A stretch of DNA of 40,445 nucleotides from the IMG/VR virus record IMGVR_UViG_3300037102_000031, positions 1 to 40,445 of that record; one strand, given 5' to 3'. This DNA comes from a virus. This document shows positions 26,701-32,860 of the stretch, piece by piece (position 1 is the first letter of the stretch; every line of letters starts with the position of its first letter). Both the position numbers and the translations under genes were made by a program. The notes under the pieces were generated by a model. That model had not been told where the DNA came from. It saw only the letters and a list, made by a program, of their open reading frames with translations, and ran no database searches.

Positions 26701-29390
26701 GTGGTGGCACGCCGACCTACTGGAACGCGATGACGATGTTCCAGGCGCACTATGCCGATGCCCTGAGATTCGTTACCACGCGGCGCATGTGGAAGGATGG
26801 TATCGAGAGCGGCAGGATTAGGTTCGTCAAGAGGGGCATGAAGCCGCTGGATGGGTTCAAGCGCATCGACGACGCCATCGCTAAGGTCAACATCCCAGTC
26901 AAAACATCTCGTTCTATTGACGACGCAACACAGCGGGTTAAGGACGGGGTAGCCTCGGACATGAACGAGGCGATGCAGCAAATCATTGACGAGCATCGAC
27001 AGCGGGGCAGCGTTATCACCGCAACTCAGGTCATGGCCCCTGTGGGAGAGTGGTACGTCGAAGAGGGCCTAGCGCGGTTGCTCAACAACCTCCAGTCTCG
27101 CGACCGAATCAGGGAATACGCTTTGGGCCGGGGGCTTTCCAGGATTAAGAATGGGTACACCGGCATAGAGCTTGGGGTCAGCCCCTTCCACTTCGTTTTC
27201 GAGTCGATTGAAGCGATGGGCTCGATGTTTGCGCTTGCTTTTCGAGAAGCATATCTTGGCGTTGGGAAGATGACCTTTGAGCGTAACCGGCCAGGGTCAA
27301 CGAGCCTTGGAAAGCGCCTCATGTGGCAAAGCCTGAAGGATCTGACCGGCGCTTTACCCAGCGCTACTCCAGGATTTCGCTTCGGCAAGGTCAGCGCAGC
27401 CCCGCTTGTGCATGAGTTTTCTATCGAGCAATTGGGCGCTTCGGCCAAACTACTCTACGGACAGGCTGGGAAGCCGTATCTGGAAACTGAGCAGCTAAAG
27501 GACGCCATCGCTGGGTACAATAAGTCCTTGGAATTCATGCGGCCCAGCAACCCGCGCTACAACGATTTGATCTCACAGCGGGCGTCGGCAGAGGCTCAAC
27601 TCGCAGCAGCGCAGGGCGATTACAACGAAGCGTTAAAGAAGTTCGCCTCTGGCAAGGTGGGGCAGCGATTCCTGGAGCGCTATCCTGACGCCGCACCTCT
27701 GATCCACGATTACTTCCAGGCTGGCGGCAAGCCGCACATGGATGAGCGCTTCAGATTGAGGGCGACGGAAAACTTCAGAACTGCCTACAAGAATGCGGTT
27801 GCCGATCATAGGGAGCTTGCGGCGGCGGGCAACGCATTACTGGCAATCAACGAAGCGATGCTCGCGCCTCTATTTGAGACCTTCATCCCCAACTTGAAAC
27901 TGGGTATATTCCTGAAGGAATACTCTTTTGCTAAGGTTGAGAACGAACGCAAATTAGAGAGGGTTGAAAACCTCCGTAAAGGCATTGACCGCATCCAATA
28001 CGAGATTGCTCAGTTGAACGACGAGCGTAGGCGCACTCCCGCTTCGCATCCTCCAGGCGTGCCTGTTGACCCGGCGCGAATGGCTAAGATTCAAGGCATA
28101 GAGGACAGGCTGAGGGCCAAGACCGAACAACTGAACAAGACACAAATAGAGCACGACGCGATGCAAGCGCAGCGCGGATACAGCCTTGAACAGATTGCCA
28201 GAGAAACAAACGATTTCGTAGAAGATCGCTTTGGCGAGATGAACTTCGACAACCTATTCTGGAACAACACGATCAAGACGTGTCTTCAGTTGGCATTCCG
28301 GTCTGTTACTTGGAAACTTGGGAATGCGAGGGCGACCGGAAAGGGTGTTCGTGGTGGCTGGAGAACCATGCGTGATTTCTATAAGGCTCTCCCTGGACTT
28401 GCCTCAGGTACAGGAGAAGCCCCCGCCCTTGAGGCGCACTTTTCTTGGCTCTTCACAACAATGATGCTGGCCGTCACAGTGTCTGCCATCCTCTCTAAGA
28501 TGATGGGGCATCAATCCTTTAAGGACACCTTCCGCAAGCTCGCAGAAGGCGACTGGACCGAAGCCGTGTATTTCCATTCGGACGAAGTTGGAGGGCGTAA
28601 TTCCTTCGCCTCTTATGCGAGGGATTGGGTCCACTTAGCCCGCAGTATTGGAGGGTACATATCCTCTTCTTATGCTGGCGACATCGGCAGGTTTATGGAC
28701 TTGTTACGGGGTGGAATCGGGAAGGGAGGGAAGGACTTCTACGGCACGGAGGTCTATCACCCAGCCGACCCGTGGTACGAGCAGGCGAAGGATATTGCCG
28801 GGCACATGATCCCGATGCCTTTTGCGGCGCAGTCTTTCTTTAAGTCTAGGGAACAGGGGCAACCCCTATCCTCGCAAGTGCTGGGGCTTCTGGGGTTCAC
28901 CAAGGCCCCTACGGACATCACCGACTCTCCCGCTGTGCGTGCAGCCAAAGAAGCGGCGGCAGAGACCGTATCTGTAGGCGCTCGTACCAAAGAGCAATTC
29001 GAGAAAACTAAAGACAAGAGCCAGTTGATGAACAAGCTGAAGCGGGGTGAGGATGTCTACGATCAGGCCATGGACCTAGTAGGTAAAGGTAAGCTCACTG
29101 TCAAGGACCTGGAAGACGTGGCTAAGCAGTACCGAACTCCTCCTCTGACCAGGGCGATCCAGCGCATCACCGACCCAGATAAACTGTTAGAAGTTTGGGA
29201 GAAAGCGACGAACGAAGAGAAGGCTGAGATTCAGAGCCTCCTACTTAACAAGCTAGGCTCTGTTGTTCGTAACCGGCCAGGACAGTGGACGCCAAGAATT
29301 GAGCAACGAGTCGCTAAAGATGAAGTCGAAACCTGGAGACCGCCGCAGCAGATACGTACAGCACCCCCGCCAGGGGTGGAAGGATACTAG
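20730..29390 (+). CDS. Giant large polyvalent protein with DdrB-like ParB domain, candidate ejected protein
   Basis: 2886 residues. Two FAEYGG motifs lie at the start. Residues ~165-270 are hydrophobic/helical (VATPFMIAGAAVAPVTALKAVGLYAG). Ala/Pro/Lys-rich linkers separate small domains at ~300-400, 475-530, 790-860 and 1095-1190. Residues ~1270-1590 match the DdrB-like ParB domain: FDPDYLITDDP, GPSIIDPDGNVLGGNNRRM, ILVRELKDAD. From ~1725 on the protein is helical, with ENHYRTLWK near 1879. Near 2500 FDNLFWNNTIKT and the following segment resemble the C-terminal region (LPD38-like) of phage polyvalent proteins; a membrane-like helix (LFTTMMLAVTVSAILSKMM) lies near 2575. The domain style is that of proteins injected with DNA, as for P1 DdrB, and the position matches T7 gp16. 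No transglycosylase motif is visible. It contains a 24-base duplication and two dispersed motifs. Confidence 0.75.
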   Translation: MPSDVFAEYGGALVTAPPDAKTDIFAEYGGKSVSTPKPNLAAASAEAERAAVTHMGPVTPPGEEKRPLSTVPGAEKTGLPGVPLVGTYRPIIPMGVPQPQVPYGLQSPEEQAKSAPQFTNPRTGAKSPRVPPGQEGGPVSWMTDMPITGAQRVVAGVEGLGKPAEAFATPDKPGGYGNKLTPELRKQASAAGTEIITGGLEVATPFMIAGAAVAPVTALKAVGLYAGTEYATRKGLESAGVAPEHARFFGQVAGLASGSIPIGLKIIDARLEAHNEIAEKLFQEEAEGGQRIEKMRDVIAQSPEIAKPIPVSIGGKPHEIRFLDVGKNGRLSREVIDLKTGKRVYAGYDKAVSGWLHIHADAEQGPVVKLTVKDATGKVIEEGLITPEQADFAKDLVASKAPDHTVTIEPVEQAPKPAAEAATTEPPVTSKKGGSERVTPEGQQPGKEVIQPSSAEAPAPKTEAGATAPTADFKPGQVWNLNGGAYAVTSIEADESGKPIVKYDFTGPKGNKNPNQKIPLAAFTSMMSKGKLQGAAEGTAAPPAAAEPPAKAEAAKPVEMPSEAKAEPIKPPLKPKPAPKPVESASRQAPPADAAKSESTPAKVAGVISRESNNLPNKAPPEVATPKAVTEPPAPKLDPEELPAMKRLRAAGQAISDTELTQLQLPKAKVILAKLKQVGEAALAEADKQTDPSAAAELRRVAAETDKRAESIRNRAKVLEQEQAAKAAPKATPAPPTTQNAPSNEAKKQEVAADNLTEGNELSSASVKPAQIIPKDIPPVTRAKAADFKVDSAKPEDLVASQDFQKWAGDPNQKRSFRDTYGDAIRIADQIRDAIKSGRPAATIEAQREALREALEEIGVKAEAKPTDLISIPARSKSRDTDKGYEQWAKDVHNLSLSTYRDKTPFAPSDLTKLTDTQLEDLKSAVDEAASWHPKVQPGRDLVFTSPEQAASMKWWDKQRDDIKKEFWRRGEPAREAEKQANKVAADKKDQEAFERATTVRPKNPTLKDVDAQRDKDIPEGYRVSGYSGGQRLLTQAGQFSVYQTFDTREWGWYDEKVGPSKKVKERYQEGVKSPITQKYIDDETAYIYGPWAKERKVATAPPPAQATVPPPSAVDKELPAAKKNTVEPSVERYEELQKEVRAIQKNPVYAEDTHEGMQLRDRALELEDEMLLHRKVAIAKYQADIDREKAEREAKAKKAEPPAVKKAEHKPAPAAEKPLETKEEKKQTKAEEKPDEQPKRSDDRAVGEGPKVSGTRKPSVRPIAGEGTKIRVPGRDRAYAAVYSVRELSDTYPSHDPFSFERNADYHHLNDRDYTDPVAQTRVIVNSGAKFDPDYLITDDPTATNGPSIIDPDGNVLGGNNRRMTLERVYAQNPKGAAAYRALLVKKAAVFGLDPKAIEGIKKPILVRELKDADVKPQRAITDLNKGTTAALSQGERATADARSMTAETASHIASVLESVGPDVNLNDVLSSKYGPVLINRLIREGIFTEEERPALLDDKNGTVTKEAKNRTAKMLLGDLFTDNQQFERAEPSLRNKLERTVVWLKKVERVPRWGLTKDVRDAISLIEHERDEKEYQEAHGFKAGGFLAENQADMFGGAGERPQVSEKAERIAEFIKGNSQKSIAQAFKSYAADAAKSYAADAAKAEELFAERAQEMPTGKAPGEAFDDSFGAAKKEPEPSAKADTGPIKTQAPPQAAAEPESASRQTAPPPGAGSVTLGGGLGALDPYVEEAIDVAKKYTPLVMSHLAELPPVQGAAETMKLARQAFDPRHNVSFGALNSVMKRNGSMVEFNWILQQLGDRWRSLFDAMPARMQVGFVDAIRHGRKQKAQFPARSSLLGKREAQDISAPLQEAADFFRGVDDDLYHSLQEVGVNPEYLENHYRTLWKVIPSFGEPSDKRGFKGVTKQRLEGTKGMLKKHVFEDMSEGLRWDFSALTEEEVHAAMQKAGIRPDGYKVEQGVDNLEVTPFSDKAIDALNKLEKSGAEVVKRGGTPTYWNAMTMFQAHYADALRFVTTRRMWKDGIESGRIRFVKRGMKPLDGFKRIDDAIAKVNIPVKTSRSIDDATQRVKDGVASDMNEAMQQIIDEHRQRGSVITATQVMAPVGEWYVEEGLARLLNNLQSRDRIREYALGRGLSRIKNGYTGIELGVSPFHFVFESIEAMGSMFALAFREAYLGVGKMTFERNRPGSTSLGKRLMWQSLKDLTGALPSATPGFRFGKVSAAPLVHEFSIEQLGASAKLLYGQAGKPYLETEQLKDAIAGYNKSLEFMRPSNPRYNDLISQRASAEAQLAAAQGDYNEALKKFASGKVGQRFLERYPDAAPLIHDYFQAGGKPHMDERFRLRATENFRTAYKNAVADHRELAAAGNALLAINEAMLAPLFETFIPNLKLGIFLKEYSFAKVENERKLERVENLRKGIDRIQYEIAQLNDERRRTPASHPPGVPVDPARMAKIQGIEDRLRAKTEQLNKTQIEHDAMQAQRGYSLEQIARETNDFVEDRFGEMNFDNLFWNNTIKTCLQLAFRSVTWKLGNARATGKGVRGGWRTMRDFYKALPGLASGTGEAPALEAHFSWLFTTMMLAVTVSAILSKMMGHQSFKDTFRKLAEGDWTEAVYFHSDEVGGRNSFASYARDWVHLARSIGGYISSSYAGDIGRFMDLLRGGIGKGGKDFYGTEVYHPADPWYEQAKDIAGHMIPMPFAAQSFFKSREQGQPLSSQVLGLLGFTKAPTDITDSPAVRAAKEAAAETVSVGARTKEQFEKTKDKSQLMNKLKRGEDVYDQAMDLVGKGKLTVKDLEDVAKQYRTPPLTRAIQRITDPDKLLEVWEKATNEEKAEIQSLLLNKLGSVVRNRPGQWTPRIEQRVAKDEVETWRPPQQIRTAPPPGVEGY
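22478..22491 (+). repeat. Dispersed 14-base motif, copy 3 (GTCTGCATCCAGAC)
   Basis: Lies in an Ala/Pro-rich linker of the giant gene (encodes SASRQ). Shares 17 identical bases, GAGTCTGCATCCAGACA, with copies at 25838 and 35468. Reads with transcription. Confidence 0.75.
25617..25664 (+). repeat. Perfect 24-base tandem duplication
   Basis: Bases 25617-25640 and 25641-25664 are identical and encode KSYAADAA twice. Lack of any synonymous change points to a recent duplication. It lies in a helical linker after the DdrB-like domain of the giant protein. Confidence 0.9.
25838..25851 (+). repeat. Dispersed 14-base motif, copy 4 (GTCTGCATCCAGAC)
   Basis: Second copy in the giant gene, again in a linker (SASRQ). 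Shares the 19 bases CGGAGTCTGCATCCAGACA with the copy in the TPR-glycosyltransferase gene, where the peptide is different. Reads with transcription. Confidence 0.75.
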
Positions 29391-29393
29391 GGC

Positions 29394-29609
29394 TTAAGAC
29401 CTTTTCTTCTTGTCCCGGCCTTCTATAAACTGGTTGATGTCTGCAATCAGCCCAACCTGATCGGGGGATGCCTGAATTGTTTTTGTCAATTCAGCCATAG
29501 AGCGCTGTATCTCTGCGTCTAGCTTGTCGAACTTCTTGCCCAATCTAACAGATCGCCGAAAAAGCCAATCTGGAATCTCTGGGGATGGGTTGTACCCAAT
29601 GCCACTCAT
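29394..29609 (-). CDS. Small protein with MSG..Y...IPDW N-terminus
   Basis: 71 residues, last gene of the right block; its stop lies 3 bases from the stop of the giant gene on the other strand. ATG 29609 overlaps the upstream stop (ATGA). It begins MSGIGYNPSPEIPDWLFRRS, then a charged helix (LGKKFDKLDAEIQRSMAELTKTI) and ends in a basic KKKRS tail. The N-terminus is similar to the conceptual N-terminus of the interrupted gene at 30019-30946, so the two share a module. Function unknown. Confidence 0.6.
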   Translation of the reverse strand: MSGIGYNPSPEIPDWLFRRSVRLGKKFDKLDAEIQRSMAELTKTIQASPDQVGLIADINQFIEGRDKKKRS

Positions 29610-29983
29610 AGTTCCTCCGACGTTGCGGGTGAGCCCGGCGATGGCTGCTGGGGTGACGGATCGGCTTTGGTCGATTGAGGATCTGATACGTCTAGCGTTT
29701 TGATGGGCAGATCGTCCAGGTAATCCAGTATGGCTTGAATCCATACTTCTGGCTTTTCGCAAAATTCAACCGTTTTTATGCAGGTATCCATATTAAACAA
29801 AGAGTTTGACCTACAACTGGCTGGGCTGAAGAATGTTTTGCATCCAAGGATGCTAGGGTTGTCGGTTTCCAGAGAAGCCGCCTCTGCTGCTACTTTTTTC
29901 TTATAGGCGGAGACCATATCCTGTATGATTTCATCTCTGATTTCGCCGATGCGTTCACTTGGCTTCAACACTTTTTGTTCCAT
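29606..29983 (-). CDS. Hypothetical protein, 125 residues
   Basis: ATG 29983 is preceded by AAAGGGG at 6-7 base spacing, a strong ribosome site; a GTG at 30001 would include that site in the gene and is rejected. The N-terminal half is helical (PSERIGEIRDEIIQDMVSAYKKKVAAEA), followed by a segment with three Cys (LGCKTF, ASCRS, DTCIKTVEFC gives further ones) and a Pro/Ser-rich end. The C-terminal Cys could bind metal, but no clear pattern is seen. Its stop overlaps the next start. Function unknown. Confidence 0.6.
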   Translation of the reverse strand: MEQKVLKPSERIGEIRDEIIQDMVSAYKKKVAAEAASLETDNPSILGCKTFFSPASCRSNSLFNMDTCIKTVEFCEKPEVWIQAILDYLDDLPIKTLDVSDPQSTKADPSPQQPSPGSPATSEEL

Positions 29984-30018
29984 GATTTTACCCCTTTCCA
30001 CTTATTCAGACATGGCGT

Positions 30019-30181
30019 TTACAGTAGAGCTTCTAGTAATGGCTTGAGAAGCAACTCGCAGATTTCTCCCACATTGCAATAGTAGCCCCCCTTAAAAGTG
30101 AAGAAATGCGTGTTCATCACGTTTCCGCCTAACAGGAACACTATATCGTGATAAATTGATTCCCAGTCTGCGGTTGTAGAT
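30019..30181 (-). other. Displaced C-terminal coding segment of the gene above
   Basis: In the frame reached by skipping one A at the A8 run, the sequence encodes 53 residues, starting STTADWESIYHDIVFLLGGN and continuing with VMNTHFFTFKGGYYCNVGEI before a Leu-rich helix, then TAA (30019-30021). This tail fills a gap otherwise without genes and stops shortly before the next ribosome site. The joined protein would be 279 residues from ATG 30859. Confidence 0.6.
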
Positions 30182-30859
30182 TTTTTTTGTCTTGCAATCG
30201 CACACCAGCGCTAAGCTGGTTAATGTAGCTGCGAACTCCACGAGCGGGAAAGAGAGATTCTCAATTTTGATTCCACGCCCAGGATCAACGGTATATCTCA
30301 TCATGTTATCGGTTTTGGTATTAAACCGACCTATTTTTTCCTTAAGGTCTTGGGCTAGTATAGTAAAAAACTGAGGGGCAAGTTTTTCACTCAGTCTCAA
30401 AACTTGGGCGTCATCCTGCTTAGTTTCGTTTTGTTTCTTGATTTTCGATGCGACTTCATCAACGCAGTCGGCTAATGGGACACTGCCTAAAGCCACCCTA
30501 TTGTCAATCACTTTGCTCTTGTACTGTTGCTTTCTGCCCTCCCAGTACTTATCCGTCTCTTGCTTTTGTTTGTCGATGGCGGCTAGCCGTTCTGCTAGTT
30601 TTTTATCCTCTTCTTCCCAGTGATCGCGTAACTCCCCCTTTAGGGCCATTGCTTGATCGTGCCCTATACTATAAGAAATGCCGTTTACCCAAACCATGCC
30701 ACCATCCCTCTCTTCTTTGGGATCTCGCGGTTTATGGTTTAAGCACTCAATCGCATCGATTTTCTCAACACGAATTGATAATCGTCTATCTAGATCAGTC
30801 TGTAGATTAGCCCATGCCGGTCCTGAATTGTACCATGCAATTTGCACGTGTTTCTCCAT
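30092..30859 (-). CDS. Coiled-coil protein, interrupted: shifted at an A8 run and with an upstream in-frame stop
   Basis: 255 residues as read from ATG 30859 (ribosome site aaggag at 9 bases). A charged helical coiled coil spans residues ~75-125 (HWEEEDKKLAERLAAIDKQKQ), and a more compact region follows (PLVEFAATLTSLALVCDCKTKK). After the A8 run (30181-30188) the annotated end is Arg-rich and unlike a domain. Skipping one base opens a 53-residue tail that ends at 30019 and looks like real protein. Upstream, the same frame continues back to TTG 30946 behind AGGAGG, but an ochre stop (30914-30916) interrupts it. The intact product would be a paralog at its N-terminus of the 71-residue protein at 29394. 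Whether it is decayed, recoded or affected by read errors cannot be told here. Confidence 0.55.
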   Translation of the reverse strand: MEKHVQIAWYNSGPAWANLQTDLDRRLSIRVEKIDAIECLNHKPRDPKEERDGGMVWVNGISYSIGHDQAMALKGELRDHWEEEDKKLAERLAAIDKQKQETDKYWEGRKQQYKSKVIDNRVALGSVPLADCVDEVASKIKKQNETKQDDAQVLRLSEKLAPQFFTILAQDLKEKIGRFNTKTDNMMRYTVDPGRGIKIENLSFPLVEFAATLTSLALVCDCKTKKIYNRRLGINLSRYSVPVRRKRDEHAFLHF

Positions 30860-30913
30860 TTCCTCAATCTCCTTACTTAATCCCAATACTTTTCGTAATA
30901 CCCAATCTGGGAT

Positions 30914-30946
30914 TTATTTGTCTGAAATGTATCTAGGGCCACTCAA
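30914..30946 (-). pseudogene. Upstream coding remnant ending in an in-frame TAA
   Basis: TTG 30946 has AGGAGG at 4-base spacing and encodes MSGPRYISDK, then TAA (30914-30916), then in the same frame IPDWVLRKVLGLSKEIEEME. This aligns with MSGIGYNPSPEIPDWLFRR of the gene at 29394-29609, the TAA standing where Glu (GAG) stands in the paralog. It is either a nonsense mutation or a 10-residue leader. Confidence 0.5.
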
Positions 30947-30954
30947 GATGCCTC

Positions 30955-31179
30955 CTAAACTTCGGGCTTCTTGTCCGTAGCGTCGTCCTGCGGTTTTCTT
31001 ATAACCAGTTGCCCCGTAAATGGCGTGACCCGCCAAGGCACAAATGCCATCATGTTGTTAAGAGCCGCCTGCCTCTTACGGCAAGCGGAGCAGGGGGTAA
31101 TGCCTATCGCTTTCGTAAACTTAGCGACAAGATCCCCTGCCCCGATGGACTTGGTTAGCCCTTTGATCCTGAAGTTCAT
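30955..31179 (-). CDS. Small phage protein with GaGDlv...GItPCxxC motif
   Basis: 74 residues. The segment 'GLTKSIGAGDLVAKFTKAIGITPCSACRKRQAALNN' (C30, C33) matches a small protein type common in phage genomes, with a 'GlGDxvxxxtxaxGIxPCxxCxxRxxxLN' core. Its molecular role is unknown; the Cys pair may bind metal with a partner. ATG 31179 overlaps the upstream stop by one base (TGATG). An earlier in-frame ATG (31206) would overlap the previous gene by 28 bases. Confidence 0.7.
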   Translation of the reverse strand: MNFRIKGLTKSIGAGDLVAKFTKAIGITPCSACRKRQAALNNMMAFVPWRVTPFTGQLVIRKPQDDATDKKPEV

Positions 31180-32102
31180 CAAATGATAGTTACCGCCGTT
31201 CCACACTTCGGACAGAATGGAGAATTCGCCTTAACTGCTTTGCCGCAGGTTGAGCACTTGGCCTTGTCGCCGACCGTGAGTGGCTTCGCGACGTGCTTTC
31301 CACCAGATTGCCCTCTCAGATGGAGTACGAGGCATTCACTTTGGGCTTCCAGAGGGAACCCCCAGATATCATGGAACGTCTGCTTGCTCTCGGAGCCCGG
31401 TACGGTGATACCAGGGGCGGAAGCTGACTCACTTAGGGAGCTTGTCGCACAGGCCGATGGGCCGCTAGGCCGCTGCGAACGCCCTCCTGACGTTGATACG
31501 TTTGCCGTGTTCATCGCCATGCACTGAGACCCAACCTGCTCGCCCTGAAGGCTGTTCTGAATGTTGCCCAAGGTGTATGAGATATTCTCACTCGGGCTGT
31601 TGCTGTTAGACGAAGCCGTCCAAGTGAGCCACGGCTTGTAGGGAGTGTAGGGAGGATCGTAGGGGCGAACCCAAGGGTAAGGTGGGTAGTACCAAGGAGG
31701 GTCTGGATAGTGATGGTAGTGGTGGACTGGCTCCGGCGCTGGCACGGGCACCTGCTCCGTCCAGTATTCAACCCGCACTAGCCCGTCATCCACTTTCACA
31801 CCACGATGGGCCTCAATCCCTTCTGTTCTTTTTATGAACTTGAAGCGATTTCCCGCTTGCAAGTTCCCGTTCCGAATGTACCGCTCCAGTTCCAGGGAGG
31901 CGTTCGGCCCGATGATAAAGCGTCGGCCCTGCGAGGTGTCCTCCCCGTCTATGGACACAGACGCCATGATGCGAACGGTTTTCAGGTTTTTGAGTAGGAT
32001 CGAGTACTCGGAGCCGAACGGCAGAAACACAGTGCCATCGACTTCACGAAGAACTTTCCCGTTTGTTTTGATTACGGCGACTACGCCGAGTTGGTAGGTC
32101 AT
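31179..32102 (-). CDS. Protein with Pro/Tyr/His linker and C-terminal zinc ribbon
   Basis: 307 residues. Residues 1-115 form a beta domain (YQLGVVAVIKTNGKVLREVDGTV, VRIMASVSIDGED, GLVRVEYWTEQ). Residues ~120-160 are Pro/Tyr/His/Trp-rich (HHYHHYPDPPWYYPPYPW). A Ser-rich region follows, and the C-terminus has a zinc ribbon, CSTCGKAVKANSPFCPKCG (C-x2-C-x10-C-x2-C). Role unknown; the layout suggests a binding scaffold. ATG 32102 has AAGGAAG at 5-base spacing. A GTG at 32168 is in frame but coincides with the transcription start expected from the promoter just upstream, so I reject it. Confidence 0.7.
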   Translation of the reverse strand: MTYQLGVVAVIKTNGKVLREVDGTVFLPFGSEYSILLKNLKTVRIMASVSIDGEDTSQGRRFIIGPNASLELERYIRNGNLQAGNRFKFIKRTEGIEAHRGVKVDDGLVRVEYWTEQVPVPAPEPVHHYHHYPDPPWYYPPYPWVRPYDPPYTPYKPWLTWTASSNSNSPSENISYTLGNIQNSLQGEQVGSQCMAMNTANVSTSGGRSQRPSGPSACATSSLSESASAPGITVPGSESKQTFHDIWGFPLEAQSECLVLHLRGQSGGKHVAKPLTVGDKAKCSTCGKAVKANSPFCPKCGTAVTII

Positions 32103-32172
32103 CACGTCTTCCTTAAACAGCCCCGTGGCTACGGGCTCATTACTAAACGCCACTGTGATTTCGGACACCTAA

Positions 32173-32201
32173 ATTATTATCCTATTGGGCTCGCGTGTCA
32201 A
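32173..32201 (-). promoter_or_regulatory. Strong sigma70-type promoter
   Basis: Reading the - strand, TTGACA (32201-32196, 6 of 6) is followed after 17 bases by AATAAT (32178-32173, 5 of 6) in an AT-rich TAATAAT context. Transcription would begin near 32166, giving a leader of about 65 bases before ATG 32102. The -35 box overlaps the stop of the methyltransferase gene, and motif copy 5 lies 7 bases upstream. It should drive the distal part of the right block (32102 to 29394). Confidence 0.8.
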
Positions 32202-32860
32202 GCCCCTTGTCTGGATACAGACTTCAGTAAAAAGCAGAAGTACACGTCTTTGCCAGCAGGCACATCTACGTGGCAATCGAATGGGTCTACGACCTCCAAC
32301 TCTGCCTTGTGAAACAAGCTCCACCACCCCTCTTGGCTGAAACAGGAATAGTGATTTGCGTTTCGGAAATGTTCACAGGGCGTGCTAGGGCTGGGGACTT
32401 CCACATAGAGGAACCCGTCAGGGGCAAGCTGATCTCTTAGGGCTTCCAGGAGGAAGAGGGGGATGGGGGAGTGCTCGACGATGTGTCGAGCCCAGACTAG
32501 GTTATATAGGCGTGGATCTGATTTCCATAGGGCGATACGGTGCACGTCCTCTTCTATGAAGAGGGTCAGCATTTCTTTGAACATGCCAAACTTGCGAGAC
32601 TCTAAGGGGATGTCGCCAATACGGGAAGTAACCCCGAGATAGCGGGAGTATCCTGCCTCTGCGAACATCTCTCGGGCAAAGCCGTTGGCGCAGCCTACGT
32701 CCAGGACAGACGTGCGCTGTTCTGAGGGAATGGATTTAAGCACCCGCTGGAAGACTTGCTGAGAGATTGAAACATGAAAGGCAAGGTTGTCGGGAGGTTC
32801 GGCGTAAGCGGTCTTGCCGCAACGGAGGACGAACTCAGCGAGTTTGGAAGCAAGGTTCAT
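32198..32860 (-). CDS. SAM-dependent methyltransferase, class I
   Basis: 220 residues. Motif I is VLDVGCANGFAREMF (residues ~52-66), the SAM-binding Gly loop. The 'ARHIVEHSPIPLFLLEALRDQLAPDGFLYVEVPSP' stretch (~120-155) matches the methyltransferase-11/23 pattern of 'h.lEH...p...l.e..r.LkPgG.l.i.vP'. Conserved His-Tyr-Ser in NHYSCFS follows, as in sugar or small-molecule methyltransferases near glycosyltransferases. The substrate is unknown; DNA is unlikely because no (D/N)PPY motif is seen. ATG 32860 overlaps the stop of the glycosyltransferase gene (TAATG), suggesting the two act together. Confidence 0.85.
   Translation of the reverse strand: MNLASKLAEFVLRCGKTAYAEPPDNLAFHVSISQQVFQRVLKSIPSEQRTSVLDVGCANGFAREMFAEAGYSRYLGVTSRIGDIPLESRKFGMFKEMLTLFIEEDVHRIALWKSDPRLYNLVWARHIVEHSPIPLFLLEALRDQLAPDGFLYVEVPSPSTPCEHFRNANHYSCFSQEGWWSLFHKAELEVVDPFDCHVDVPAGKDVYFCFLLKSVSRQGA
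32209..32222 (-). repeat. Dispersed 14-base motif, copy 5 (GTCTGTATCCAGAC)
   Basis: Overlaps the 3' end of the methyltransferase gene and lies 7 bases upstream of the -35 box of the promoter at 32173-32201, a position typical for an operator or activator site. Reads with transcription. Confidence 0.75.

Noticed and set aside
32103-32168. GTG 32168 as start of the zinc-ribbon gene
   Set aside because: It coincides with the expected transcription start, while ATG 32102 has an excellent ribosome site.
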